This document shows, piece after piece, positions 45,245 to 56,625 of a stretch of 64,000 nt of DNA. Where the stretch lies: NCBI GenBank assembly GCA_030272585.1, contig BSYQ01000002.1, positions 2,976,001 through 3,040,000 of the forward strand, given 5' to 3'. This stretch comes from Bryopsis sp. KO-2023 (lineage: Eukaryota; Chlorophyta; Ulvophyceae; Bryopsidales; Bryopsidaceae). The notes below the pieces were generated by a model. It worked only from the letters and a program-made list of their open reading frames with translations, was not told where the DNA came from and made no database searches. Each line of letters starts with the position of its first letter. Within the stretch, counting starts at the first letter, position 1. The translations under genes and the position numbers were made by a program.

Positions 45245-47896
45245 TCAGTTTAACATTTTTTTTACATCGGGGAGGTTTTTCACCTCCTCCAATCTAGGAC
45301 ATTGCCTCACAGGATGACCCTTCTTTCCACAAAGATAACAATGATATCCCCCTCCCCCCTGGGGGTTCTGTCTTCCCTGATTGGCTTGTCCTCTTCCACG
45401 GTTACCACCACCGCGTCCACGTCCACCACCACCACGTCCTCCTCCTCGTCCTTGTTGCTGTTGCTGCTGCTGTTGCACTCCTGCGGCAGCTTGTGGTGGT
45501 GCTTGGGCTGGGGGTGTGGGGTTCTGCTGCTGCTGACCCTGATTCTGGCCTTTCTTCTTTCTTCCACCACGCCAGACTCCTTTCTTTTTCTGATTGGTTT
45601 GCCCTCCTTGGCCTTGTGTTCCAACTCCAAGGGCTTCCAATCGTTCGGCTGATATGATGGCGGCCTCGACATCTCGAGGTACCGTTGCTGCGACTAACTT
45701 CTGAACTTCACTTTTAAGTCCATCCACGAAGAGCAAATACTGGTGATCCTCTTCGAGGTCTGGAATCCTCAAAACTAACCGCTGAAACTCTTTGACGAAC
45801 TGTTTCACGGTTCCAGTCTGCTTGAGTTTGTGGAGGTCACGCCACGCTTCATCTCGATCACTAGAGAATTCGAAAGCTGTAGCTAAACCATCCATGAAGT
45901 CCATCCAGTCACGGAAGGGTGGTCTTTCACCTCGGTGAATTTTCAACTCTTGCATCGTTAACCAATCCGAGGCAGCTCCATAAAGGTTAGTGGCCATAAT
46001 CGATTGCCACTGCGCTTCATGCACTCCGCAGGTTCTCAAGTACCGCGTCATGAGCACTTGCCATTTACGGGCTTTTGGTTCTCCACCTCCGTTAAATGCG
46101 CGAGGCATTTGCAACTTGACGGTGCTAGGCAACCACTGTCCTTGCCTAGGAGGTCCTGGGCCTGCTGGTCCAGCGCCACCTCCACCTCCACCTCCATCAG
46201 GAGGTCCACCGGGAGGTCCACCGCCTCCACCATCTCCACCGCCACCACCACCTCCACCGCCATCAGGCGCACCTGGAATGCGGGAAGGTGGGCGGTTTCG
46301 TCTGTCGCGGTAATCATCACCGCCATCATCATCTGGGTCGTCATCACCAGGGTCTCCAAAGTTACCTCGCATGCGAGGAACTCGACTGGGTCCACCAGTA
46401 GACTCATATGAACCAAGTGCAGCAAAGGGATTATTTTCTACCATTGCTCCCAAAGCACTTAACCCAAGTCCCAATCTTCCAGTACGTGTGGGGATCTGCA
46501 TGGGTTCTTTTCCTTTCTCTTCTCTGACCTGTGCCTTAGCACGCTCAAGGTCAATTTGATATAACACTTCTGCTGAGGAGAGAACTCTTGGGTTAGTTCG
46601 TGTGGGTCTACGTGATCCATCGGCAGAGTCGGGTTCTGAGATGCGTACTCCAGGCTGAGCTCTTGTACTTGGAGGTATCAACTGAGGGAATGTGAAATCA
46701 GCGTCTGGTGCGCTATCCACTGCAGTGCATGGTGGTGCTTCTGCAGCAACAATTTCACCCTCCTCGACCTGTACTGCTGGAGGAGCCGGTATTGTTGAGG
46801 TTCCTGCCCCAACCATTCCTACCACGAAGCTCTGGTCTAGTGGCGGCCATGATGCAGCCAACTGCTTTACTGATTTCTTCGGCAGCGGCATCCCAAAGGC
46901 TGAGTCCTCAGGCTCAGGAGAAGTTGATTCTTCTCGCTCGGGTGATACTGCACGAGCATCACTTCCACTTTGGGCACTCTGACTTCCGCCACTCACATCC
47001 TCCATGCTTCGTTCCAGGCCAGATAATCTTAAGGCAACCACATCAGCTGCATCTTGCTGCTGATCCCAGGTCTTGGATGCCTTTTTCTCCAAGGCAATCA
47101 AATCTTTTTGAATTGCTACTCTGGAGCTCTGCAAACGCTTCACCTCAGCACCTTGCTTATGCAAGGACTCCCGAAACAATTCTAGAGTCCGTTCGACTTT
47201 TTCGTTGGAATCCGCAACAGTTCCTAATAAGCCTTCAATTCTCCGCCCTTGAACAAGGGATAACTCGGAGAGTTGTTTTAACTGAAGTGCTGATGCTTCA
47301 GTTGCTTCTTTTAGGTCAGCAAAACGAGAGTCCGCTAGGATGTCTGCGGCATCCATTCTCCTCGTTATTGCATCCACAGAAGCTTTGATCTCGGCTCTTT
47401 CTTTCCTATGGTCGATATCTTGGCGTAATAGCCTCTGCTCGTATCGACTATGTTGAGCCGCTACTGAATCCAGCTTCTGCTGTTGCGACACCACCGCATG
47501 CTGTGTGGCCTCAACCTGTTGCGCATGCTGGTGCTGTGTTTCCAGCGCCTGCCCGATCACCTCTGATGCGCCAGCCAGTTGGTTCGACACAGAGGCCTCA
47601 GCATGGGCTAGCCTCTGCCCCAGTGTCTGGTCAACTTGCTGCAGGTGACCCCTTAGCCCGTGGGCTAAATCGTCCACACGGTCATGGACCGCATCCACAT
47701 CCTCTCTTAAGGCTTCCGCATCAGCTCCCATGTCTATGTCGACAGCTGCTTGCTGGACATTGTGGATGTTCTGGACGTTTATTTGTTGATACACAACATT
47801 GGGTGCGTCAGGCAATTCCTCATCGAACTCAGGTTCAATCCCTGGCTCTTCAACTTGAGGCTCGCGCACTGCCAATGCGTGTTCACGATCAGCCAT
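45245..47896 (-). CDS. Chromovirus gag (883 aa)
   Basis: It starts at ATG 47896, about 145 bp inside the 5' LTR. The first third is an extended coiled coil (residues about 50-330, Q/A/E/L-rich). A disordered Ser/Pro/Glu-rich linker and a Gly/Pro-rich block follow. The retrotransposon gag core is at about 585-750 (YLRTCGVHEAQWQ...LKQTGTVKQFVKEFQRLV). A Gln- and Arg-Gly-rich tail then leads to one CCHC zinc knuckle at residues 853-866 (CYLCGKKGHPVRQC). By family knowledge it forms the intracellular particle and binds the genomic RNA. It is about twice the usual length for Ty3/Gypsy gag because of the N-terminal coiled coil. Confidence 0.95.
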   Translation of the reverse strand: MADREHALAVREPQVEEPGIEPEFDEELPDAPNVVYQQINVQNIHNVQQAAVDIDMGADAEALREDVDAVHDRVDDLAHGLRGHLQQVDQTLGQRLAHAEASVSNQLAGASEVIGQALETQHQHAQQVEATQHAVVSQQQKLDSVAAQHSRYEQRLLRQDIDHRKERAEIKASVDAITRRMDAADILADSRFADLKEATEASALQLKQLSELSLVQGRRIEGLLGTVADSNEKVERTLELFRESLHKQGAEVKRLQSSRVAIQKDLIALEKKASKTWDQQQDAADVVALRLSGLERSMEDVSGGSQSAQSGSDARAVSPEREESTSPEPEDSAFGMPLPKKSVKQLAASWPPLDQSFVVGMVGAGTSTIPAPPAVQVEEGEIVAAEAPPCTAVDSAPDADFTFPQLIPPSTRAQPGVRISEPDSADGSRRPTRTNPRVLSSAEVLYQIDLERAKAQVREEKGKEPMQIPTRTGRLGLGLSALGAMVENNPFAALGSYESTGGPSRVPRMRGNFGDPGDDDPDDDGGDDYRDRRNRPPSRIPGAPDGGGGGGGGGDGGGGGPPGGPPDGGGGGGGAGPAGPGPPRQGQWLPSTVKLQMPRAFNGGGEPKARKWQVLMTRYLRTCGVHEAQWQSIMATNLYGAASDWLTMQELKIHRGERPPFRDWMDFMDGLATAFEFSSDRDEAWRDLHKLKQTGTVKQFVKEFQRLVLRIPDLEEDHQYLLFVDGLKSEVQKLVAATVPRDVEAAIISAERLEALGVGTQGQGGQTNQKKKGVWRGGRKKKGQNQGQQQQNPTPPAQAPPQAAAGVQQQQQQQQGRGGGRGGGGRGRGGGNRGRGQANQGRQNPQGGGGYHCYLCGKKGHPVRQCPRLEEVKNLPDVKKMLN

Positions 47897-48022
47897 GGTC
47901 TCTCAGCCACTATTTGGGAGTACTCAACAACCACGGTTGGAGTTTCTCTCTACCAAACAAACAAACAAAAACGTTTGTTGCGCCACGTTCACAAGTTTCG
48001 ATCTCAAGAACTTAAAGTTCTT

Positions 48023-48041
48023 GCCCAGCTCCGAAACCAAT
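48023..48041 (-). promoter_or_regulatory. Primer-binding site
   Basis: Immediately inside the 5' LTR, after a 2-nt spacer, the plus strand reads gcccagctccgaaacca. This is the form of a tRNA 3' end with CCA, so the element strand is complementary to that tRNA over 17 nt. The tRNA species was not identified. Confidence 0.8.
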
Positions 48042-48464
48042 TGATAGTGAAGCTTGTGGGTGACGCAATAGTGGTCGGCTGTGTTGATTGGATTCGTGAT
48101 AACTTGCTGGCTAACGCAAGTATACTTGTGGGGTTTGTTGGTTTAGACAACTCTCTAGCTAGCGCGGTTGTGAACGCTACTAGAGCACTTGGGTTGGGAA
48201 GTGATTGCGTCAGGCAAACACTTAACACACACACACACAAACACACACACAAGCGGGAACACACCAATCCCACGAATCCCGAGTTCTTACAAAATAAAGT
48301 GAAGAATGTCAAAACAACGAGTGGGCCTCTTAAGTACCCCTAAGTGTAGTACGCTGACGCATGCCCCAAACTCTGGGTCTAATCTGTCTTACTCGCGAAC
48401 CCACATGCGTCAGCCACCCTCGGCTCTATCCCAAACTACCTCGTATAGCGCTAAAAGACTAACA
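48042..48464 (-). repeat. 5' LTR of the chromovirus
   Basis: 423 bp, matching the left LTR by eye. It ends at 48464, followed by the duplicated gattg. Confidence 0.97.
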
Positions 48465-48469
48465 GATTG
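48465..48469. repeat. Target-site duplication gattg, right copy
   Basis: An exact match to 38360-38364. Confidence 0.95.
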
Positions 48470-49330
48470 AATACTATGGAAGAACAAGATTTCATAAACG
48501 GCTTACAAATTACCAGCAAAATACATAATGGTATACATATGTGATTATATATAATCGGTGTTGTATAAATCCATACTTCTCAATTCTCTTTTTAACATGT
48601 TGGATTATTCGCTCGATAAATTTCCATGATTCTTCCCCTCAAGTAATGAAAGTATTGATAAGTAATCCTCTTGCGTCAAAGTGCTAGTGGTAAGAATAAG
48701 AATACTACAAATCGTAGTGTTGTACTGTTAGACCGGCTACTAAGGGCCCAAATCAATATGAATTACCTGATGCTTCAGGTCAACGTCGGTTTAACATTAC
48801 GCATTCAACCGGTTTTATCGGACAATGTCTTCTGAGTACACCACATGCTACATGCTTCACTAAACAGGCTAGATACTTTCAGCGACCCATCCTCGTTGAC
48901 CTTGTCGAAGTCAACATCCGCTGAATATCATAACCTCGGAACACACGACTCCTTCGTGCAGATCCTGTGTCTACTACAGGGTAGAATCCGGATAAGCGTG
49001 TGCAAGGAACGCGAAGTTTTAAAACATAAAGAGCAGCCTCTATCAGACTCTTCGAATCCTCTCAGAGATTTTTGTACTTCCTTAACAGAAGAAGCTTATA
49101 ACTAAGCTTTCCGTATCGGTCTCAAACGACAATCTATTTTGATCTGGATAATTTTTATAGCCTTCATCAGAAATTTATTAGAGAAAAATAAAAAATGACA
49201 CCATTTGTGTTATTTTTTTGCGTACGAAAGAAGATGGATCGTCGATATGTTGTGTTCCAAAAACCACGTCGGCCTGTCACACATTTTTATCGGGCTCAGA
49301 AAATCAAAAAGAATAAATAAACTGGTAGAA
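48470..49330. other. Right flank of the chromovirus, no gene seen
   Basis: AT-rich sequence with short frames only. No domain or repeat partner was recognised. Confidence 0.5.
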
Positions 49331-51660
49331 CTTGTACTTATGCAAGTGGAATTCTTTTTATGAGAATCGATATGGTAGCCATTTCAAAATAGTACGAGTA
49401 ACAAGACCTATCTCCAATACTAAAGCTTTTCTTAATATGTAACTCCGTTAAGATGATTTCGGAGCACTCCAAAGGTTTAAATACCTGTAAAATAACGGAT
49501 CTCATACTAGCAAAAAACAAGCATTCTTTGCCGTCACCCTCGTTATTGTCATGTCAACGTTTCCTTGATCTCCACAACTCCAATACCTTGTTTTAGATCT
49601 TTTCACAACACCCCGATATCACATATTTACCACGAGATAATTGAAGTTTGCATTAAATCTCTACTCAGGCCTCAAGGTAATCGACTACATAAGGACCACG
49701 AAAACAGCCAAAAGCACAAAGCCTACTTGTGCATCCAAGGAGCCCCGACTCGTATCGTGAAGAAAAAGAACCTACACATGGACCCAGGAAAAATGACCAG
49801 AACGCCTTGTATTTCCTCCACTATGATCGCTGGCACTCCTCCTTTTTCCTTCGTTCCCTCTTCTTTGAACTGGCGCAATTTCTCCTCCAATGTTTCCATC
49901 TTTGCCTCCGCGGCTTTGACCCTCTGGTTCCGCGTTTCCTCCTCTTTTTGGGCCCGATACAACCAAGCTGGGGTTTCCTTTTTCTAGTTTTCTGAAATAC
50001 GGTACAAAAATATATATTTCTTTTTCAATATTAGTGGAAGAAGCGTAGACCATAGGAAACACGTAACACACTTACTCGTGTGGATGGTGTAAATTGAAGG
50101 AAATTGCTTTGGTGATATTTTGAGCGCCCTGTCAATGAACTAAATTGACTACGTTAGCCATAACAAAACCGAAAATTCGCCGATACAAGCAGGAAAACGG
50201 TGTAACTAGCACTTAACACTCTTGAACGTTAATTGTCACCATTAAGAAGTATATTTCTCTTTCTTTCCTAACTCCGCCAAAAAAATCGAGAATATTTAAC
50301 ATGTAAAAAGTTTGTCGAGCATCCGTTCTCCCATCCTCATCGAGAATAGCTTGTTTTGATATGACAGAACAAATAACCCTTCTAGATCACAGTAAAAAAA
50401 TATAACGACCTGGGATTTCTCTGATCTCATTCCACGGTTCTCATCGGCCCGTAATCGTCGTTGTTCTTGCGTGGCAACGCCGGCGTGTTAGGGAAAATCT
50501 CTTGCGAAACTCTCCATGACCTCATCACTCGCGCTGCATGTACCGTCCTTGCTCGTAGACGGCAGAGTCCGCACTCTGAAAATTTCCCGACCCTTGGAAA
50601 ACTCCTGGCTATTGATATCTGCACCTACGCAGACATTGACTCGTCCTCCTTGACCTGCACCTCGACGTTTCCCGCATACCACATCCTGAGCCAGCAAACA
50701 GTCTTCGTACACAATCGATGTCTGGCACAGGGAAAGAGAAGAACAGGGCAATAATCACCCATGAAACAAAGAGTACAGCCCCTCCACGAAGCTGTCAACT
50801 CCCCAACAAAAATATCGCCATCAATCAATCTCTTATCATCCTTTTATGTTTTATTTCCTCCCTTGTCACCTAGAATAAACCATTCCTTCGAAATAAAATT
50901 GTCGGTATCCCCGCTATCTAACAAAATTTTAGCAAAAACTCCTGCCACAAAACATGTGGTCTTTAACAATCCCTGAGTCCCCCCATGGACTCCTCTCATG
51001 CGTGTCTTTGGATCAGGCGTAAAATAATGCGCCCTTTCACTCTTTGTCATTGTTAGACAGATACGACAGGCCTCGTTAGTTTTTCCTCACCGCATGGTTC
51101 ATCATCAAAAAGGGCACTATTGTAAGTCGAGTTGAAAGTTTGCGGACGCCCGAAAATATGCCTTGGATAAAAATAAACACATGTATGGATAAAATTGCAT
51201 CAACGCATTCGTATCCCGTGTGACCAATTGCTTCTTCCGACAATCAATCAATATCACATTTTTTTATCTTTTTCAACCTTTCTATTTTCAGTCTTCAACC
51301 TTCGATCTTACAAGCTGGGTTCTAACCTTTCGATCATCTTTGACCTATCATTTTGAGCCCATTTTTGTGTATATGACTTGATTCGATCCACACTTCCTGA
51401 AAACGTTTGGGACTCAATAACCCTCTTTCCGATGAAGGTTCTTGTTTCGACCGTCGCCTCCGTATTGATCATTATATTCGATGTGATCGCTTTATGTAAG
51501 GGTTTCTTTATAGTCTTTATATTTCCTTGCGAAACTTTCGAACCCCGAGAAGCACCACCTTTTCGATGTCCATCGCGACGTCGTTTCACATTATCCTTCA
51601 TCGAGAAGTCGAAAAAAGGAAAACTTAGAAAAAAAATTCAAGGAAGCAAGCACAACTAAC
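49331..51660 (-). mobile_element. Gypsy-like remnant, copy D, with protease region (fossil)
   Basis: 49,331-49,470 and 50,030-50,395 align with repeat copy A' at 24.1-24.6 kb. 49,485-49,600 aligns with 32,551-32,690. Minus-strand frames at 51,308-51,601 (basic, hydrophilic), 50,844-51,050 (protease) and 49,723-49,962 (coiled-coil segment) suggest gag to protease in minus orientation. It is old and broken many times. No clear LTR pair was found. Confidence 0.55.
50844..51050 (-). pseudogene. Retropepsin-like fragment (fossil)
   Basis: The frame contains FAKILLDSGDTDNFIS. This has the DSG active-site triad and the following N-F-I context of retroelement aspartic proteases. It is a fragment within the copy D remnant. 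Confidence 0.65.
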
Positions 51661-51695
51661 ACATCGAGTCATTTCAATACGATTGACGTAACCTT

Positions 51696-51724
51696 AAGGG
51701 GGAGAATATAAAGGGGGAGAATAT
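51696..51724 (+). repeat. Tandem purine-rich 14-mer
   Basis: Two exact copies of aagggggagaatat are separated by one base. Such purine runs resemble the polypurine tract next to 3' LTRs. Here it sits 55 bp before the dispersed repeat at 51,780. Confidence 0.6.
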
Positions 51725-51779
51725 TCTCGTTGTGTAGCGGCTTTCATAGCACTGCAACACGATGTGACATTTTAAACAA

Positions 51780-52020
51780 TACTTGTTACAATTAGCCTTT
51801 TTCTTCACCATATCAAAAAATAAGTGGACTCACCAACAGCGGCTACTTGTCAACCAACTTCTAATTTGTACAAACTCTAAGTATCTTATGTTTTCATCGC
51901 TCGATGTCAAATCACCTAACTTCCACGTGCATGTGCCAGAAAATTGATAAAGCAAATCAAAAAGTCGAGCGATATTAGTCATACAAACGGAACTGCACAC
52001 TTATCTAACGTATCTAATGT
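51780..52020 (+). repeat. Dispersed ~240-bp repeat, left copy
   Basis: It aligns with 57,887-58,125 in the same orientation, with shared blocks ccacgtgcatgtgcca, gataaa.caaatcaaaaagtc and attagtcatacaaa. The copies lie 6.1 kb apart and could be the LTRs of one old element, or independent copies. Confidence 0.7.
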
Positions 52021-53170
52021 CGAGCAACACCATCACTTCTTTTGCCATTTCCCTAGTTTCACAGGCGGTCTTCAAGTTTCCTACTCTTTTATGTACGCAT
52101 ACAATTCAACCGGTTCAAGCTCGTTGTCTTCTCTATTATCACACATATCCCCACCGGGGTCTCTTGCGTTAGCAGTCGGGAACACATAAATGTGATAATC
52201 AGATGCCCCCACCTTGATTTGATCGGTGGCAATGTGAATGTATTTAATAAATTTCTCAAGCGCAACCTCGAAAACAAGGTCATGAGCAACCAAACCCACA
52301 TCTTTTTCTCCGAATACCTCATTCTTATTGCTGAGCTTATCGGGGCTCACTAGGCTTGAAACAACAAGAACAACAAGTGTTGCGGATTCACCAAGATAAC
52401 ACGAAGTTTGGTGAGTGAGTTCGTTTCATGGACATGAGACAAGTGTTTAGGATTCACGTAGATAATCGGAAGTTTGCGGAGGAAGATACGGGTTCAGAGA
52501 CCAATGTCATGTATTCCAATAGGTAGCCGATTGGGCATTATGGCAGGTCTTTTAGAGGCCGAATTCCAAATTTGCATGGCCAATGGGAGCACATGAGACT
52601 GTGTGAAACACACTAACTAATCCTAGAGGAGGATCTTCGATAACGACACGGACACAATAACTTTAGTTCTCCAAGGGATCCGATTTTTTCAGGTATGATT
52701 AAGTCACGATTCGCCCTTTCCTCTTAAGCTCGAGTTAGAAAAAACAAAGAGCTAGAAACATTGTTTCTCTTGCGGTCGATCATTGCTTTGCATTCTGAAG
52801 AGGGGTGTAGCTGTAACAGTTTCAATGGTCCCAACAAAAAAGAAAAAACAAAGAACTAAACTTTTTTTGTTCTACAACTAAGAGAACAAGTCCTTCAGTA
52901 TAAAGCCATCTAATCATGTTGTCTAAATACTTTTGCTCAACTTTACAATTTCGGGCATTAGAAAACGAATGAAGATCCGAACTTGATTTGATACCATTTA
53001 ATCAAGATTTGATTGTCAAATAAAGATTAAGCGCCATCTAGTCATCTTTCCTCATGGTCAGGGTCTGATCATCCCTCCTATGGTTTGTAAAATATCCGGG
53101 ACCTTATCTTTGTGATTTGTGGCTTCGTGTTAATTAGTTTGACCGATGGCTACATTGTGCCCGCCGGGAA
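52021..53170. other. No gene seen
   Basis: Only short overlapping frames occur (52,081-52,350), with no domain. The interval is about 38-40% GC and has no repeat partner I could recognise. Confidence 0.45.
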
Positions 53171-53177
53171 TTGCCTA

Positions 53178-53451
53178 GCACATCCCCGTTGCTATCTACT
53201 CCACGATCGACGTGGTGCTGACATGGCACTCTGACATAATCGGCGTGCGCCGGTCTACGTCACGGTCGCGGCGAACGCGCCGGTCTACCCCGCTCGCGGC
53301 GCGCCCGTCGCGCTAACCCTAAACCCTACACCCTAAACACCTAAGCCTTAACCCCCAATTCCACGATCCAGGGCATGACAAATGATTTCAGTCTGTCATG
53401 CGCGCATGTCAACCCACGTCGATCGTGGAGTAGATAGCAACGTGGGATGTG
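53178..53451. mobile_element. TIR element (~274 bp) with telomere-like core
   Basis: The left and right ends are about 46-bp inverted repeats starting gcacatccc, containing gttgctatctactccacgat, with a one-base indel. The flanks ttgccta (53171-53177) and ttgcctg (53452-53458) suggest a 6-7-bp target duplication. The interior is CG-rich and carries CCCTAAA-type repeats. There is no coding capacity. Confidence 0.8.
53301..53347 (-). repeat. Telomere-like CCCTAAA repeats joined to a GC-rich module
   Basis: Read on the minus strand, it has TTTAGGG-type units followed by gttagcgcgac and a CG-rich stretch, the same junction as in the element at 13.6 kb. Some units are degenerate. Confidence 0.8.
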
Positions 53452-53639
53452 CTTGCCTGGAATGACTTTTTCCTTATTTTTCTTTTCTTTCTCTTTATAT
53501 ATCTCCTGAATCGGAATAGGAACGCCTTCTTGTTTTCAAAAGAGCAACATGAGATTCATAAAAACACGAAGTACAAAATCGACGACGATACTTTTTTTTA
53601 TCAAATCAAACACAGAATACGCAATCGACGACGACATCT

Positions 53640-53977
53640 TTGTCAAATATCGTACCCGGCAATGAACCTGTTCAAAATTGCATCATATGTTTGCGAGGAG
53701 AAGTCCGCGTGGTGGGTCCGTTCAACATTCCGCAGTTCAAGCTCGGTCGTCTGCTAAGCATTTCGCGCAACCTGCAATTCATTGCGGAGTGCGACACTCT
53801 CATGTTCCATGCACCTACAAGAATGGTTCCGGCCCGCTCAATGATGCGATTAGGAGACCAAGCATCTTACGCTACCACTATGCTCCAGTCGTATTAGATG
53901 CTCGAGTCATCCGAAATCAGTACAAGGAGAAAAAAAGCTTGCAACACATCAACGCATATAGAAGAACGATCTCATAA
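53640..53977 (+). pseudogene. Overlapping open frames, possibly one broken gene
   Basis: Frame 53,640-53,897 and frame 53,678-53,977 overlap. The first begins MSNIVPGNEPVQNCIIC and has CIIC early on. The second reads more naturally near its end (LRYHYAPVVLDARVIRNQ). Base composition suggests former coding sequence, but no family was recognised. Confidence 0.3.
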
Positions 53978-56620
53978 ATATCGACGACTGCAACATGTTT
54001 ACAAAAAAACTATTTTAACTATATAAACTCAATAAGCCGAGCCGTTTCGGGCACTTTTGAGCCATTTGGAGGGAAACGCATCATCCTCTCTAGATATCCC
54101 GCCGAGCTATGTGTTGAATTCTCCCCTGTAAGCGTTTGGGCAAGAACATACACCTTCGTTTTTTTTTTTATCTCTGAGACCACGTTTCAAAATGCATCTA
54201 AAAAGTCGAGCTATTGATTTTTTAAATTGGTTGTAACAAGGCTTCTTACGTTGATTCCCTTGACGTGATCAAAACATAGCATCTCTTCTAATGGATAAAA
54301 TGCATTTTTTCTCCCATGAAGGGAACATCTAGCCCCTCCCCGTTGACTTCTAAATGAGGAAAGGTGGGAATACTCACATCAGTGTGGGCACCACTAGACC
54401 CTTCAATAGCTATTTTGGCACACTTTTTTTAGCGTTTGTCAGCTCAAGATATAGTAGCCTCAACTCTCCCAACGCGTACTTTCCTTTAATGATCAGGGTA
54501 TTGCGGACCACCACTTCAAAACATAAACGTTGTAGTGCGTAATCTCAACAAGTCGACAATTTGAAATAATTGTTAATATTCCCCAACTCGTACTCCCCCC
54601 CCCTTGAAAAGTTCCAAGAAAGAAACGTTGATTGCATTCTAAACAAACTTCACTAGTATCGTATTTGTAGAGATGTACATCTTTTAGAATCGGGGTCTTC
54701 CCTTGGTTTTTTCGACTTATCTTTTTCTTCCGTTGCAAGTTTCGCTTTTGCGACGTTAATCTTCCTCTGTTTAAGCTTGCGCAGCATCTCTTCTTCTTTG
54801 GTGGTTCGACTGGCACGGGTTGATCCCCACCAGCTTAGTTGTTTTCTTGTCGTGCATTGTCGCCACGTCGACGAAAGTGTTGCAATCTCCAGAAAACTAC
54901 ACGCAAACAACTATTTTTCGAAAACGGGATTTCAAGTCGAAAGTTATTGCGTGGAGCGAGAAAAATCAAGAGCATGTGCAACCCCATATGAAATATTTAA
55001 AAAGTATTGTAACTGTTGATACTTAAATATGAAAAAACAAAAATGATGTTCTAAAAAATCTGATTTAAGAAAATTTGGTGCGCCTCCCTTGTGAGCCTCT
55101 TTTAGAGGGTTAAGCGTTTTTAGGGGGTCACAAGTAAGAAGCGTTTCTGAATATGGTTTCTAGAAGTAGTACTAGAAAGACTTTGGGCTTAATTTGAATA
55201 ATGATGGTTTGATCATGTACAAGGTTGCATGAATGTGTGTGATTTAGCTCATTGATCGAAACATGGATTAGGAACCTTTATGTTTGGTTATCTTGCATTA
55301 TTATTCTTGATTGAGGATGATAAAGGATGATAAGTGAATACTGAAAGGTATTAATATTATCAAATGGGTAGTTATCGGGAAGCGCTTGATCGTGTATATA
55401 TTGGATCTTTGTTTCATTATATTTGTAATTAAGTTCCTGTATGACCTTGTTGCACTTGACCCTCTAAAAACCCCGACGCCCTATTTATTGACTACACCCC
55501 CACTCTTGTGGGTGGAGTACTTAAATATTAGAAAACAATGGTCGAGAAAATCTGAAATAAAAAAATCTGGTGTATGTAACGTATGTATGGTCTTGACATA
55601 CCAAGACTTTTTTCACTCAAAGAAAATAGCTATTTTTATCGTACACAATTAGACGATTGAAGTGAGCACACTGTCTATTCCGCTATACCCTTCTTCTATC
55701 TTTTGATGCTAAGACATTATGAAAGCCTTTTCTATCGTGTTAGGATCAACTTCGTTCACTTTTCATCCTATAAAAGGAATGTCGTCCTTGGTGGTGGAAT
55801 GACGTATTTGTCATTATGTAGATTGCTCAACATGTTAGGGTCTTCTTTCCCGGTGCGCCATTGAAGGAAAGGATCTTCAAAACAAAAAAAGAGGAAATAC
55901 ATAACGGCTAAAGCAAGGGTAATCTTTGATAATTTATCCTTGTCTCTTCCAACTACTTTTCTCCCTAGGAGACTTTATCCTTTGCAACCCACTAATCTTT
56001 GGGCTAAGAGTGTGCACTACAGCCGCAATTCGCGCACAAGCTTCCCACTTTTTCTCAGCTTAGCACCGGTATCATCCTACATAAAGACACCAACCCAACG
56101 ATGAGACAGGTTTCAGTCACCACCGGAGGTTGAAACGATATTGATGGGGAAAGAACTGCAAGAGTGCAAAAAATACCTCCAATGGACCTGACACAACCCT
56201 TGACCCTATAGCACCGTGTTGTAGGCCGTACCAGCGGTGAGTACTTCGCAATTATAAACACCGAGTGGAATTGACGATACGGACTCGTCAGACACGTGCG
56301 CACATGAATTCTCACTTCCTTAATATAGCCTTACTCCTTCCCTGCATTGCATGATCGTAGATGTCAAAGAGGATCGGTCTAGGATCGCTTTATATTATAT
56401 TGGAGCGCTTTCGACAATGGTATATTGTACAATATTTGGAGCGTGCCTATGAGGCCGCCACGAAACATAGAGCGACACTTGATAAACAAATAATCAGAAA
56501 CTCTTCCGCTCTAGGGTATTTTTCTCAACATCGGGGTATTTGCACCACCGAGCAAGCTGCTGTGCATGTGTGTTGTGTTATGTTCTTGCGTGATCGCTCC
56601 AACATGTACTTGTGTTGCGT
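53978..56620. other. No gene assigned
   Basis: Short frames occur on both strands. The minus frame 54,653-54,910 has a Lys/Glu-rich C-terminal half that could be a coiled coil. Nothing was recognised elsewhere. It is AT-rich and probably old repeat DNA. Confidence 0.4.
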
Positions 56621-56625
56621 ATGTG

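Larger units (their letters stand above)
38365..48464 (-). mobile_element. Complete-looking chromovirus (Ty3/Gypsy LTR retrotransposon), 10.1 kb
   Basis: This element runs on the minus strand: 5' LTR (48042-48464), primer-binding site, gag (45245-47896), pol (41247-44987), a third ORF (38983-40881) and 3' LTR (38365-38787). The LTRs are 423 bp each, show no difference by eye, and have TG...CA ends (TGTTAG...CTATCA). A perfect 5-bp duplication flanks the element. The integrase ends in a chromodomain, which places it in the chromovirus branch of Ty3/Gypsy. It looks whole: no breaks were seen in the three ORFs. LTR identity implies a very recent insertion. A solo LTR of the same family sits at 59,094-59,523. 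At 10.1 kb it is long for a chromovirus, mainly because gag is large and a third ORF is present. Confidence 0.97.

Noticed and set aside
45302-48343. Plus-strand frames antisense to gag and across the LTR
   Set aside because: They are shadows of the biased codon composition of gag (Gly/Pro/Gln-rich repeats) and of the LTR sequence.
53301-53347. Telomere-like repeats as evidence for a chromosome end
   Set aside because: They are short, degenerate and internal to a TIR element, with ordinary sequence on both sides. They do not mark a chromosome end here.
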